Positions 24,786 through 32,918 of a stretch of DNA of 36,775 nucleotides are shown piece after piece (within the stretch, counting starts at the first letter, position 1; the number at the start of each line of letters is the position of its first letter). A program made the position numbers and the translations under genes. The stretch covers positions 1 to 36,775 of the forward strand of contig NZ_JAMOLN010000096.1 of the NCBI RefSeq assembly GCF_024448165.1, read 5' to 3'. Source of the stretch: Streptomyces longispororuber (GTDB taxonomy: Bacteria > Actinomycetota > Actinomycetes > Streptomycetales > Streptomycetaceae). Under the pieces are notes generated by a model, which saw nothing but the letters and a program-made list of their open reading frames with translations, ran no database searches and was not told the origin of the DNA.

Positions 24786-25673
24786 GATCTCCAGGACCTG
24801 GATCGCCCACGGCGTGAACCCGCCGTTCTCCGGGTCGGGCTTGTAGTGGGCGAACGCCGGCGTCCCGTTCGCCGAGACCGGCAGCAGGCGGGAGCCCTCG
24901 CACTCGTGGCCGAGCGTGAGCATGAAGCCCGTGATGTCGTCCGTGCCGCGCAGCCAGAGGTCGAACGGCGGCATCGTCATGACGGCGTCCTCGGCGAGGA
25001 GCTCGGTGAGCGCCTTCATGTCATAGCCCTCGAAGGCCGTGACGTAGCGCTCCAGGAGCTTCTGCTGCTCCTCGTCGAGCGGGTTCGCCGTCGCCGAGTC
25101 GGCGGGGGGTGCGTCCGCGAGCGTGGCGCGGGCCCGCTGCAGCGCGCTGTTCACCGACGCCACCGAGGTGTCGAGCAGCTCCGCGACCTCCTGCGCCTTC
25201 CAGGCCAGGACCTCGCGCAGGATCAGCACCGCCCGCTGCTTCGACGGCAGTTGCTGCAGGGCCGCGACGAACGCGAGCCGCACGGACTCGCGGGCCACGG
25301 CCGCCTCGGCCGGATCGTGCACGGTCGGCAGGACACGGGCGTCGGGCATCGGCTCCAGCCAGACATTGTCGGGGCGCGGATTCAGTGCGGCCTGCGCGAG
25401 CGGCGCGGCGGCCGTCAGGTCCATCGGACGGGCCCGCTTGTTCCCCGCGTTCAGCAGGTCCAGGCAGACGTTCGTCGCGATCCGGTACAGCCAGGAGCGC
25501 AGCGAGGAGCGGCCCTCGAACTTGTCGAAGCTGCGCCAGGCCCGCACCATCGTGTCCTGCACGGCGTCCTCGGCCTCGAACGCCGAGCCCAGCATCCGAT
25601 AGCAGTACCCGGTCAGCTCGACCCGGTACTTCTCCAGGTCTTCGAGTCCGGCCTTCGTCGCGGTGTCGCTCAT
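24693..25673 (-). CDS. ECF sigma factor with C-terminal SnoaL-like domain (SigX5/TIGR02960 type)
   Basis: A 326-residue sigma factor. Region 2 (about 14-85) has the core-binding AEDAVQDTMVRAWRSF and the -10 reading segment RSWLYRIATNVCLDLL. Region 4 (about 135-190) has LPSKQRAVLILREVLAWKAQEVAELL and the helix-turn-helix TSVASVNSALQRAR. A SnoaL/NTF2-like domain (about 205-320) replaces a partner anti-sigma factor and in this class is thought to modulate activity in cis. No anti-sigma gene is adjacent. I start at ATG 25673 (MSDTATKAG), where the family N-terminus begins; the frame extends to 25709. The 3' end overlaps the convergent STAS gene by 93 bases. Confidence 0.9.
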   Translation of the reverse strand: MSDTATKAGLEDLEKYRVELTGYCYRMLGSAFEAEDAVQDTMVRAWRSFDKFEGRSSLRSWLYRIATNVCLDLLNAGNKRARPMDLTAAAPLAQAALNPRPDNVWLEPMPDARVLPTVHDPAEAAVARESVRLAFVAALQQLPSKQRAVLILREVLAWKAQEVAELLDTSVASVNSALQRARATLADAPPADSATANPLDEEQQKLLERYVTAFEGYDMKALTELLAEDAVMTMPPFDLWLRGTDDITGFMLTLGHECEGSRLLPVSANGTPAFAHYKPDPENGGFTPWAIQVLEISEGRIAGFHCFLDLSKRWFPLFGVPEHLDA

Positions 25674-25795
25674 TGTCCAACGCCCCCAAGCAGCTGTGAG
25701 TCCCAGCACTCCGCAAGCTACCGCAGCCCACTGACAACGGCCCCCGGACCGGCGAAATGCGCAGGTCCGAGGGGTGAGGTGGTCATGCGAGGGAC

Positions 25796-25819
25796 GCCTG
25801 CCACCAGGAGTGGCCAGGC
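25796..25819 (-). terminator. Imperfect hairpin after the MFS gene
   Basis: GCCTGCCAC (25796-25804) pairs with GTGGCCAGGC (25810-25819) with one bulged base and a 5-base loop. It lies just beyond the stop of the leftward MFS gene. Weak evidence. Confidence 0.4.
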
Positions 25820-25823
25820 GGTC

Positions 25824-27119
25824 TCAGTGCGCGTGCGCCGCTCCGCGCACCGTCCCGCGGGCCGTGGCCCGCGCCGCGTACGTGCCCCACACCGTGATCG
25901 AGACGACGCCGAGCACCGCGACGAATCCGAGGGCGACCGTGCCGCCCCAGCCCGCCGCGTGGAAGGCGACGGCGCCGACGGCCGAGCCGACGCTGGAGCC
26001 GATGTAGTACGCGGACTGGTAGAGCGCCGACGCCTGCGCCCTGCCGTGCGTGGCGGTGTGGCTGACGGACGACGAGGCGGTCGCGTGCCCGGCGAAGAAG
26101 CCCGCCGTGATCAGCATCAACCCGAGCAGCACGACGAGCAGTTGGGGCACCAGGGCGAGCAGCAGGCCCGCCGTCGTGGTGCCCGCGGCCAGGTACAGGG
26201 TGCCGCGCCGCCCGAGCCGCGCGACCAGCTTCCCGGCCGCCGCCGACGAGGCCGTGCCCACGAGGTAGATCAGGAAGATCGAGCCGACGACGCCCTGGGG
26301 CAGGGAGAACGGGGCGGCCGTGAGCCGGTAGCCGATCACCGTGTAGACCGCGCCGAACACCGTCATGAACAGTGCGCCGATCACGTACAGGCGGCGCAGC
26401 AGCGGGTTGGCGAGGTGGCCGCCGACCGTCCGGGCGAGCGCCCGGGGCCGCAGCGAGCCCGGCGTGAAGTTGCGCGGCGCGGGCAGCAGCATCCGGAAGG
26501 CGATCGCGCAGACCACCGCGATCACCCCGATGGTGCCGACGGCCGCCCGCCAGCCCCACGCCTGCGCGATCCAGCCGCCGATGACCCGGCCGCTCATGCC
26601 GCCGATGGAGTTGCCCGCGACGAACAGGCCGATGGCCGCGACCAGCGCCTTCGGCCGCACCTCCTCCGCGAGGTACGCCATCGCCGAGGCCGGCAGCCCG
26701 GCCAGCGCCGCGCCCTGCAGCGCCCGCAGCGCGATCAGCACCCCGAGGTTCGGCGCGAAGGGGACCAGCAGCCCGAGCGTGACCGCCACCGACAGGGAGG
26801 CCGTCATCACCGTGCGCCGCCCGAACCGCTCCGACAGGGCGCTCAGCGGCAGCACGCACAGCGCGAGCGCGCCGGTCGCACCGGACACCGTCCAGCTCGC
26901 CGCGCTCGCGCTGGCGCCGAAGTCGGCGGAGACGAGGGGGAGCAGGGCCTGCGTGGAGTAGAGCAGCGCGAAGGTCGCGACACCGGCGAGGAACAGGGCG
27001 AAGCTCATCCGGCGGTAGCCGGGCCCGCCCGGACTCATGCGGGTGTCACCGGAGGAAGGTGAAGGGACGGGGGCGGCGACCGCAGGAGTGGCGGCCGCCC
27101 GGCTACTGGCAGGAGACAT
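25824..27119 (-). CDS. MFS transporter (YnfM-like, DHA1 drug efflux group)
   Basis: A 431-residue transporter. After a Ser/Ala/Pro-rich cytosolic tail (about 1-38) come 12 predicted helices. Helix 1-2 reads YSTQALLPLVSADFG, followed by the motif A region LSERFGRRTVM and the RALQGAALAGLPASAMAY segment of helix 4, which resembles the arabinose/drug exporters of the YnfM type. The likely role is export of a small molecule. ATG 27119 is seven bases after TACCTT on the minus strand, suggesting a leaderless message; an upstream ATG at 27191 would overlap the divergent LysR gene and is unlikely. The divergent LysR gene, with a symmetric site between, is the probable regulator. Confidence 0.87.
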   Translation of the reverse strand: MSPASSRAAATPAVAAPVPSPSSGDTRMSPGGPGYRRMSFALFLAGVATFALLYSTQALLPLVSADFGASASAASWTVSGATGALALCVLPLSALSERFGRRTVMTASLSVAVTLGLLVPFAPNLGVLIALRALQGAALAGLPASAMAYLAEEVRPKALVAAIGLFVAGNSIGGMSGRVIGGWIAQAWGWRAAVGTIGVIAVVCAIAFRMLLPAPRNFTPGSLRPRALARTVGGHLANPLLRRLYVIGALFMTVFGAVYTVIGYRLTAAPFSLPQGVVGSIFLIYLVGTASSAAAGKLVARLGRRGTLYLAAGTTTAGLLLALVPQLLVVLLGLMLITAGFFAGHATASSSVSHTATHGRAQASALYQSAYYIGSSVGSAVGAVAFHAAGWGGTVALGFVAVLGVVSITVWGTYAARATARGTVRGAAHAH

Positions 27120-27144
27120 ACCGACGAAGGTAGGACCGCCCGAC

Positions 27145-27163
27145 TCATGCGTCCAATGCATGA
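27145..27163. promoter_or_regulatory. LysR-type operator in MFS/lysR divergent promoter
   Basis: TCATGC (27145-27150) and GCATGA (27158-27163) form a perfect inverted repeat around 7 bases, containing the T-N11-A core typical of LysR regulators. It lies between the leftward -10 TACCTT (27127-27132, minus) and the rightward -10 TAATCG (27172-27177). Confidence 0.65.
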
Positions 27164-27182
27164 ACACTCCATAATCGTTCCC

Positions 27183-28151
27183 ATGGAGCATGAGCAGAGG
27201 TCACAGCGGCGCCCGTCACCGTCCAGTGACGCAGAAGACATGGTCACCCTGCTCGCGCCGCGGCTCTCCTACTTCGCCGCGGTCGCCCGCACCGAGCACG
27301 TGACCCGCGCCGCGCAGGAGCTGAACGTCCCGCAGTCGACGCTGTCGCGCGCGATGGTCCGGCTCGAACAGGACCTGGGCGTCGACCTGTTCGCCCGGCA
27401 CGGCCGCACGGTGTCGCTCACGCCCGCGGGCCGCACCTTCCTCGGCTCGGTCGAGCGGGCCCTCGGCGAGGTGGAGAAGGCGGCCGAGTCCGTCCGCGCC
27501 GACGCCGACCCGGAATCGGGCAAGGTCGCCTTCGGCTTCCTGCACACCATGGGGACGGAGACGGTGCCCGGCCTGATCCGCGCCTTCCGCGCCGACCATC
27601 CCCGGATCCGCTTCAGCCTCGTCCAGAACTACGGCGAGGCCATGCTGGAGCGGCTGCGCGCGGGCGAGCTCGACCTGTGCCTCACCTCTCCGGTGCCGGA
27701 CGCCCCCGGCCTGGTGGCCCGCCGCCTCGACGAGCAGCGGCTGCGCCTCGTCGTCCCCGAGGACCACCGCCTCGCGACCCGCAAGCGCATCCGCCTCGCC
27801 GAGACCGCCGACGAGGTGTTCGTCACCCTGGAGCCCGGCTACGGGCTGCGCCGCATCACCGACGACCTGTGCGCGGAGGCGGGCTTCAAGCCGCGGATCG
27901 CGTTCGAGGGCGAGGAGGCGGAGACGCTGCGGGGCCTGGTCGCGGCGGGGCTCGGGGTGGCCCTGCTGCCGCCACCGGCCGTGCCGCGCCCCGGCGTTGT
28001 GGAGCTGGCCGTGACCGGGCAGCGGGCGGTCCGGGAGATCGGGGTGGCCTGGCTCGACGGCCACCCGGACACCCCGCCGGTCGCCGCGTTCAAGAAGTTC
28101 CTGCTGTCCCGGCGGGGGCGGCTGCTGCCGGAGCAGACGGGGCTGGAGTAG
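27183..28151 (+). CDS. LysR family transcriptional regulator
   Basis: A 322-residue regulator. A hydrophilic 25-residue tail precedes the winged helix-turn-helix (about 27-85: LSYFAAVARTEHVTRAAQEL, PQSTLSRAMVRLEQDLG, FARHGRTVSLTPAG). A periplasmic-binding-like effector domain follows (about 110-310). I chose ATG 27183 because TAATCG ends five bases before it and the earlier ATG at 27147 lies inside the presumed operator. The divergent MFS gene is the likely target, the usual arrangement for LysR-controlled exporters. The inducer is unknown. Confidence 0.9.
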   Translation: MEHEQRSQRRPSPSSDAEDMVTLLAPRLSYFAAVARTEHVTRAAQELNVPQSTLSRAMVRLEQDLGVDLFARHGRTVSLTPAGRTFLGSVERALGEVEKAAESVRADADPESGKVAFGFLHTMGTETVPGLIRAFRADHPRIRFSLVQNYGEAMLERLRAGELDLCLTSPVPDAPGLVARRLDEQRLRLVVPEDHRLATRKRIRLAETADEVFVTLEPGYGLRRITDDLCAEAGFKPRIAFEGEEAETLRGLVAAGLGVALLPPPAVPRPGVVELAVTGQRAVREIGVAWLDGHPDTPPVAAFKKFLLSRRGRLLPEQTGLE

Positions 28152-28158
28152 CCCACCC

Positions 28159-29349
28159 GTGCCACCATGCCGGGAGGCGGCGGCGGACGGCCGAGGGACG
28201 ACGGGCGGGCAGGACACGGTGGGAGACGGTTCCGGAACATCCGGTGACTGGGCGCTCAGGGCGCGGCGGTTCGGCCTGACGGGCCTGTTCCTCGCCCTGG
28301 CCGGCGCCGTCCTGTTCGCCCTCGTCCCGCTCGCCGAGGCGGACAACCGGGCGTACGCGGCGGCCCCCGACTGCCCCGCGGGCACCCGCGCCGACACCTG
28401 CCGGGCCGCCGTCCCGGAGACCGTCACGGCCAAGGGCCGCGACTCCGACGACCGGAACGCCCGCTTCTCCCTGCGGCTGCGGGCCGCCGGTGCCCCCGCG
28501 GGCGACGACCACCGGGTCGAGCTCCTCGACCCCGGTCCGGTCCACGACGCGGTGCGCCGCGGTGACCGGGTCACCGTCACGTACTGGAAGGACCAGGTCA
28601 GGGCGGTCCGGTTCGGTGACCGTACGCAGCAGGCCGCGCTGTCCCGGGTGCACGACGGCCGGCTGCCCGGCGCGTTCGCGGTGGCGGCGCTGGCCGGCGG
28701 GCTCGGCGCCCTCTCGTTCTGGGCGCGCAGCCGCCGCCGGCCGGTGCGCGCGGGCGACCGGTACCCCTGGGGCCACATCGTCGGGTTCGTGACGGGCCTC
28801 CTCGTCGCGTGCACCGGCTTCCCGGTCGTGCTCCTGGGCTCCGACGTGTGGGCGGGGCTGCGGTTCACCGCGGGCGCCGTCGTCCCGGCGCTGCTGTTCT
28901 CGGTCCTGGTGTGCTGGTGGTCGGTGCGGCGCGGCCGCCGGGGCCCGGCGAGGGTCGTCCCGGTGCCGCCCGCCGGGCGGCGGGTGCTGCGCGCGGTGGT
29001 GCACGGCGACGTGCCCTACAGCAGGCCGGGCTACGACTGCCTGGTGATCGGCGACGGCCCCCCGACGGCCACCCCGGACCCCGCGGGGAAGGTCGCGCTC
29101 GCCCCGCTCCCGGCCACCCTCACGGTGCGCCGGGTGCGTGAACTCCTCGTGGGGGACCCGCCGTTCACGCCGCCGAGCCGGCGCGAGCCCCCCGTCGTCG
29201 TGGAGTGCGCCGACGGCGACCGCACGGTCCTGGTCCTCGCGGGGGAGAACGACGCGCCGCGGGTCCTCGGCGCGCTGCTCGCCGCGTCCGGGAACGCCGC
29301 GGACGCCGGGCACGTCACGGACGCCGGGGACTACCTCCCCAGCGACTGA
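28159..29349 (+). CDS. Hypothetical membrane protein, four or five helices
   Basis: A 396-residue protein I do not recognise. Hydrophobic segments lie at about 39-58, 171-190, 207-228 and 235-255. The part between the first and second (about 60-170) holds two cysteines (CPAGTRADTC) and is probably extracytoplasmic. The C-terminal 140 residues are soluble and probably cytoplasmic. The N-terminal 30 residues are Gly/Thr-rich and the start is uncertain: GTG 28159 has GGAG ten bases upstream, while GTG 28219 would begin nearer the first helix. It follows lysR by seven bases on the same strand, so it may be co-transcribed. It overlaps the convergent hydrolase gene by 19 bases. Confidence 0.7.
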   Translation: MPPCREAAADGRGTTGGQDTVGDGSGTSGDWALRARRFGLTGLFLALAGAVLFALVPLAEADNRAYAAAPDCPAGTRADTCRAAVPETVTAKGRDSDDRNARFSLRLRAAGAPAGDDHRVELLDPGPVHDAVRRGDRVTVTYWKDQVRAVRFGDRTQQAALSRVHDGRLPGAFAVAALAGGLGALSFWARSRRRPVRAGDRYPWGHIVGFVTGLLVACTGFPVVLLGSDVWAGLRFTAGAVVPALLFSVLVCWWSVRRGRRGPARVVPVPPAGRRVLRAVVHGDVPYSRPGYDCLVIGDGPPTATPDPAGKVALAPLPATLTVRRVRELLVGDPPFTPPSRREPPVVVECADGDRTVLVLAGENDAPRVLGALLAASGNAADAGHVTDAGDYLPSD

Positions 29350-30089
29350 CCGAACCCGGCCGCGAGCGGCATCCGCAGCCCGATCGGCGGCGGCGCCGCG
29401 AGCGCGTCCTGCAGCGGCCGGGAGAACGGGTGGCCGAAGAGCGTGCCGAGCGTGAAGTCGGCGGCGAGCGCGGTGACTTCGGGCCGGTGCCCGGCCAGAC
29501 TGTGCCCGTCCGAGTGCACCTCGAACCGGCACACGTCCCGGTTCGCCTTCTTCGCCCGCCCGGCCAGCCGGAACGACAGCTCCGGGTCCGTGCGCCGGTC
29601 GTCGGTGCCGTGCACGATCAGGACCCGCCGCCCCGCGAGCTGCTTCACCGGTTCGGGCGGCGCCGCGACATCGTCCTCCGGCAGCCAGGGGGCGAGCGCC
29701 AGCACGGAGTTGACGGCCGGGTGGCCGCCCGCGTGCAGCGCCGCGCGTCCGCCCATGTCGACGCCGAGCAGACACACCGGCACGTCCCCGTACCGGCGCA
29801 CGACCTCGTCGGCCGCCCACTCGGCGTCCCGGGCGAGCCCGGCCTGCGCCCCGTTCCAGCCGCGGACCCGGTAGTGCACGACGTGCGCGACCAGGCCGTC
29901 GTCCCGGCCCGCGCGCGTGAGGCGGCGGGCGAGGGAGCGTATGGCCGGGGCGGCAAGGGGCGACGGTCTGCGGGTGGACGTCTCCTCGCCCGGGGGCAGC
30001 AGCAGCACCACGCCGCTGACCGCCCTCGGCACGGGGCCGACCGCCTTGCCGAGCCTGGCCGCACGGACCGGCGTCGCTTGCTGCTGCAT
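29331..30089 (-). CDS. Alpha/beta hydrolase (dienelactone hydrolase-like), Asp at nucleophile position
   Basis: A 252-residue alpha/beta hydrolase. The nucleophile elbow, usually Gly-X-Ser-X-Gly, reads GVDMGG with D111 where serine is expected. The acid (IVHGTDD, about 158-164) and the histidine (SDGHS, H196) are in the normal places. Asp nucleophiles are known in haloalkane dehalogenases and epoxide hydrolases of this fold, but here the overall layout resembles dienelactone hydrolases or acyl-peptidases, so the reaction is unclear. The N-terminus is basic with no clear signal peptide. ATG 30089. Its 3' end overlaps the preceding convergent gene by 19 bases. Upstream, in the other direction, is the adenosine deaminase promoter. 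Confidence 0.78.
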   Translation of the reverse strand: MQQQATPVRAARLGKAVGPVPRAVSGVVLLLPPGEETSTRRPSPLAAPAIRSLARRLTRAGRDDGLVAHVVHYRVRGWNGAQAGLARDAEWAADEVVRRYGDVPVCLLGVDMGGRAALHAGGHPAVNSVLALAPWLPEDDVAAPPEPVKQLAGRRVLIVHGTDDRRTDPELSFRLAGRAKKANRDVCRFEVHSDGHSLAGHRPEVTALAADFTLGTLFGHPFSRPLQDALAAPPPIGLRMPLAAGFGQSLGR

Positions 30090-30206
30090 GACAGAACAGT
30101 GTCAGAAGCCCTGATGTACGCCACCCGTCCGCAGGGTCACTGTTACGTATCGACCGATCTTGACCCGGTGCTCCGTCGGCAACGAACCGACAACGAACCG
30201 GCGCGA

Positions 30207-30229
30207 TCTACGCGCGTAGGAGTTAGAGT
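30207..30229 (+). promoter_or_regulatory. Nucleoside-regulon palindrome and leaderless promoter of add
   Basis: CTACGCGCGTAG (30208-30219) is a perfect 12-bp palindrome, the best copy in the window. It lies four bases upstream of TAGAGT (30224-30229), which in turn is six bases before the add ATG. The transcript is therefore leaderless and the palindrome fills the -35/-10 spacer. Confidence 0.75.
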
Positions 30230-30235
30230 GCCGAA

Positions 30236-31369
30236 ATGACGAGCCAGACCACCGCGAACCCCGACGGCCGCCAGGTGCCGACCCCCGAGCAGATCCGCCG
30301 CGCGCCCAAGGTCCTCCTCCATGACCACCTCGACGGCGGCCTGCGCCCGGGCACGATCGTCGATCTGGCGCGCGAGCAGGGCTACGAGAACCTGCCCGAG
30401 ACCGACCCCGACAAGCTGGGCATCTGGTTCCGTGAGGCGGCCGACTCCGGTTCCCTGGAGCGGTACTTGGAGACGTTCGCGCACACCTGCGCCGTCATGC
30501 AGGCCAAGGAGGCCCTCTTCCGGGTCGCCGCCGAGTGCGCCGAGGACCTCGCCGAGGACGGCGTCGTCTACGCCGAGATCCGCTACGCGCCGGAGCAGCA
30601 CCTGGAGCGGGGCCTCACCCTCGAGGAGGTCGTCGAGGCGGTCAACGAGGGCTTCCGCGAGGGCGAGCGCCGCGCGAAGGCGAACGGGCACCGCATCCGG
30701 GTCGGCGCGCTGCTCACCGCGATGCGGCACGCGGCCCGCGCCCTGGAGATCGCCGAACTCGCCAACCGCTACCGCGACTCGGGCGTCGTCGGCTTCGACA
30801 TCGCGGGCGCCGAGGCGGGCTTCCCGCCCACCCGCCACCTCGACGCGTTCGAGTACCTCAAGCGCGAGAACAACCACTTCACGATCCACGCGGGCGAGGC
30901 GTTCGGCCTGCCCTCCATCTGGCAGGCCCTGCAGTGGTGCGGCGCCGACCGGCTCGGGCACGGCGTGCGCATCATCGACGACATCAAGGTCGAGGCCGAC
31001 GGCGGCGTCCAGCTGGGCCGGCTCGCCTCGTACGTCCGTGACAAGCGCGTCCCGCTGGAGATGTGCCCGTCGTCCAACCTCCAGACGGGCGCGGCGAGCT
31101 CCCTCGCCGAGCACCCCATCGGGCTGCTGCGCAAGCTGCGCTTCCGCGTCACGGTCAACACGGACAACAGGCTCATGTCGGGGACCTCCATGAGCCGCGA
31201 GTTCGGACTGCTGGCCGAGACGTTCGGTTACTCGCTGACGGACTTCGAATGGTTCACGGTGAACGCGTTGAAGTCGGCGTTCATCCCGTTCGACGAGCGC
31301 CTCGCCATGATCAACGACGTGGTCAAGCCGCGGTACGCCGAGCTGCGCGCGGAGTGGCTGTTCCAGTAG
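30236..31369 (+). CDS. add: Adenosine deaminase
   Basis: A 377-residue metal-dependent deaminase converting adenosine and deoxyadenosine to inosine forms. The active-site series is complete: HDHLDGGL (zinc ligands H-X-H), the catalytic HAGEAFG, the proton-relay histidine in DRLGHGVRI, SSNLQTGA, and the C-terminal zinc aspartate in VNTDNRLMSGT. ATG 30236 follows a -10 by six bases, so it is probably translated from a leaderless mRNA. It stands alone, 7.6 kb from deoA, but carries the same palindrome as the nucleoside importer genes. It would therefore belong to the same regulon, handling purine nucleosides while Cdd and DeoA handle pyrimidines. Confidence 0.95.
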   Translation: MTSQTTANPDGRQVPTPEQIRRAPKVLLHDHLDGGLRPGTIVDLAREQGYENLPETDPDKLGIWFREAADSGSLERYLETFAHTCAVMQAKEALFRVAAECAEDLAEDGVVYAEIRYAPEQHLERGLTLEEVVEAVNEGFREGERRAKANGHRIRVGALLTAMRHAARALEIAELANRYRDSGVVGFDIAGAEAGFPPTRHLDAFEYLKRENNHFTIHAGEAFGLPSIWQALQWCGADRLGHGVRIIDDIKVEADGGVQLGRLASYVRDKRVPLEMCPSSNLQTGAASSLAEHPIGLLRKLRFRVTVNTDNRLMSGTSMSREFGLLAETFGYSLTDFEWFTVNALKSAFIPFDERLAMINDVVKPRYAELRAEWLFQ

Positions 31370-31397
31370 GCCGAACCAATCGGAACCCACCCTTCCG

Positions 31398-31431
31398 GTC
31401 AACCTGGTGTTGACGAAGATCGACATACTGT
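31398..31431 (+). promoter_or_regulatory. Inverted repeat and possible -10 upstream of small secreted protein
   Basis: GTCAAC (31398-31403) and GTTGAC (31409-31414) form a perfect inverted repeat around 5 bases, 12 bases before TACTGT (31426-31431), a reasonable -10. The coding start is at 31598, leaving a leader of about 160 bases in which I see no other feature. Confidence 0.4.
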
Positions 31432-31597
31432 CACCTCAGGTTCACGAGGCCGTCCGCGCGCCTCTGACCTGCGGTTCTTCCCTTCGCGGCGGTGGGTTGC
31501 GAGAGGGCGTGGCGCAGAGGGTCCAGTAACTCCCCGGCGGGTTGGGGTGTTGGCCAGCACGGAACCCCGTCTTCAAGGAATCAGGAACAAGGGACCC

Positions 31598-31957
31598 ATG
31601 AAGCAGTCTGCTGCCAAGACCCTCGGTGTCGCCGCTCTCGGTGTCGCCTTCGCCGCCGCCGGTGCCGGTGCCGCGAACGCCGCCCCGGCCGTTCCCGACG
31701 CCGCCGGGGCCCTCGGCTCCGTGACCTCGGCCGTGCCCCTCGAGCAGGCGGCGAGCACGCTGCCCGCCGGTGGCCCGGAGGCCGTGAGCGCCGCGCACAA
31801 CGCCCTGGGCGGCGGCCTCACCGCCGCGCAGCCCGTCGTCGAGAAGGTCGCCGAGGGCGGCGACCCGGTCTCCGGGCTGCTCGGCGGGCTGCCCACGCAG
31901 GGCCTGCCCACCCAGGGCCTGCCGCTGGCCGGCGGCGGCCTGCCGCTGGGCGGCTGA
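31598..31957 (+). CDS. Small secreted Ala/Gly-rich protein
   Basis: A 119-residue protein with a Sec signal peptide: MKQS, a hydrophobic Ala/Gly core and a predicted cut after ANA near residue 29. The mature chain of about 90 residues is rich in Ala, Gly, Val and Pro, has no cysteine and ends in a Gly/Leu/Pro repeat with LPTQG twice, encoded by 15-base direct repeats. I know no domain for it. Streptomyces relatives are sometimes labelled ATP-binding, but no Walker motif exists here. ATG 31598 follows a weak AAGGG. It stands alone after add and ends in a strong two-way terminator. Secretion is well supported; function is unknown. Confidence 0.75.
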   Translation: MKQSAAKTLGVAALGVAFAAAGAGAANAAPAVPDAAGALGSVTSAVPLEQAASTLPAGGPEAVSAAHNALGGGLTAAQPVVEKVAEGGDPVSGLLGGLPTQGLPTQGLPLAGGGLPLGG

Positions 31958-31970
31958 CCCGCACCGCAGA

Positions 31971-32017
31971 ACGCCGAAGGGGCGCACCCGCGATCCGCGG
32001 GTGCGCCCCTTCGGCGT
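31971..32017. terminator. Perfect 22-bp bidirectional terminator
   Basis: Arms 31971-31992 and 31996-32017 are exactly complementary over 22 bases around the 3-base loop ATC. The structure lies between the stops of two convergent genes (31957 and 32038) and can serve both. Confidence 0.9.
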
Positions 32018-32037
32018 GCGCCGTCACCGGCCGTGGG

Positions 32038-32238
32038 TCACCAGGCCTGGCGGACCTTGCCCTCGCTCGGCAGCAGCACCCACAGCGCGATGTACAGCAG
32101 GAACTGGGGGCCGGGCAGCAGACACGAGAGCAGGAAGATCACGCGCATCGTGGTCGCGGAGGTGCCGAAGCGCCGTGCCAGCGCTGCGCACACTCCGCCG
32201 ATCATCCGTCCGTTGGTGGGGCGGGCCAGGGCGGTCAT
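32038..32238 (-). CDS. PspC domain protein
   Basis: A 66-residue protein that is one PspC domain. It has the opening RMIGGVCAALARRFG, then TTMRVIFLLSCLLPGPQFLLYIALWVLLP, two closely spaced membrane helices, and a short basic tail. PspC proteins are inner-membrane partners in envelope-stress responses; in actinomycetes, short stand-alone copies are common and poorly studied. ATG 32238 has AAGGAG six bases upstream. It converges on the secreted-protein gene and lies 79 bases downstream of the VanZ gene, with its own inverted repeat in that gap. Confidence 0.88.
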   Translation of the reverse strand: MTALARPTNGRMIGGVCAALARRFGTSATTMRVIFLLSCLLPGPQFLLYIALWVLLPSEGKVRQAW

Positions 32239-32255
32239 GGTGGGCTCCTTCGCGA

Positions 32256-32289
32256 ACCTTCGAGGATTGCTGTCTACGTCTTCGAAGGT
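32256..32289. repeat. 8-bp inverted repeat upstream of pspC gene
   Basis: ACCTTCGA (32256-32263) and TCGAAGGT (32282-32289) are exact complements 18 bases apart, located 18-51 bases before the PspC start. Possible operator or leader hairpin. Confidence 0.35.
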
Positions 32290-32317
32290 ACGGTCACGAA
32301 CCGGGCAAAGCGTCAGC

Positions 32318-32860
32318 TCACGGGGCGATGCCGACCCTGGTAATCGTCGGGGTCCGACCCTGAGGAGACTCCTCCACGGGCAGGGGAAGCCGCTCGGACC
32401 TACGGCGGAGCCACGCCCTGAGGGCGGGCGTCACCGCGAGGTGTGCGAGCCCCACGCCCACCGTGTTGAGCAGCAGCGAGTCGATGTCGACGACCTGGCC
32501 CGGCACCCCCGTCTGCAACAGCTCGATGCCGAGCGAGATGAGGGCGCCCGCCGCGACCGTGCGCACCAGCGAACCCCACACCGAGACGTGGAGCCGGCCA
32601 CCGGCCAGCGGGAGCAGCACGCCGAGCGGCGCGAGCAGGGCGAGTCCCTCGCCGATGCGCTTCGCCCCCTCGCGCCAGCCGAGCGCCAGATCGGCGCGGA
32701 TGCCCGCCAGCGGATGCAGGTTCGCGGCGCTGACCCATGGCACGTCCAGGGGGCGCAGCGTGATCCATCCGACGAGCAGAAGATGCACGGCGAGAAGGGC
32801 TAGCCCTGCCGTACGGAAGCGGAAGGCGGCGCTGTGGCCGCCCGAGCGATGGCGCTGCAC
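32318..32860 (-). CDS. VanZ family membrane protein
   Basis: A 180-residue membrane protein of the VanZ family. Helices are predicted at about 16-36, 73-88, 94-112 and 125-143. The family pattern NLHPLAGIRADL in the first loop and IELLQTGVPGQVVDIDSLLLNTVGVGLA before the last helix are both clear. The name comes from the teicoplanin-resistance cluster, where the role of VanZ is not fully understood; here no vanHAX genes are present, so resistance should not be inferred. The start is GTG 32860, following CGCTCGGGCGG-type sequence with no strong ribosome binding site. It is on the same strand as the afsQ operon, 58 bases after its last gene. Confidence 0.85.
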   Translation of the reverse strand: MQRHRSGGHSAAFRFRTAGLALLAVHLLLVGWITLRPLDVPWVSAANLHPLAGIRADLALGWREGAKRIGEGLALLAPLGVLLPLAGGRLHVSVWGSLVRTVAAGALISLGIELLQTGVPGQVVDIDSLLLNTVGVGLAHLAVTPALRAWLRRRSERLPLPVEESPQGRTPTITRVGIAP

Positions 32861-32918
32861 GCCCCCCTAGACGCCGGGGGCGGGAGGATCGGTTCCGGGG
32901 GGTTCGGGATGGCCCGGG

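Noticed and set aside
31598..31957. ATP-binding function for the small secreted protein
   Set aside because: There is a signal peptide and no nucleotide-binding motif; the label seems to be carried over between annotations.
31880..31957. Short direct repeats as a CRISPR or tandem-repeat locus
   Set aside because: They are two in-frame LPTQG-type repeats inside a coding sequence without spacers.
32318..32860. Glycopeptide resistance from the VanZ protein
   Set aside because: No vanH, vanA, vanX, vanR or vanS homologues lie nearby, and VanZ-family proteins are widespread in susceptible bacteria.
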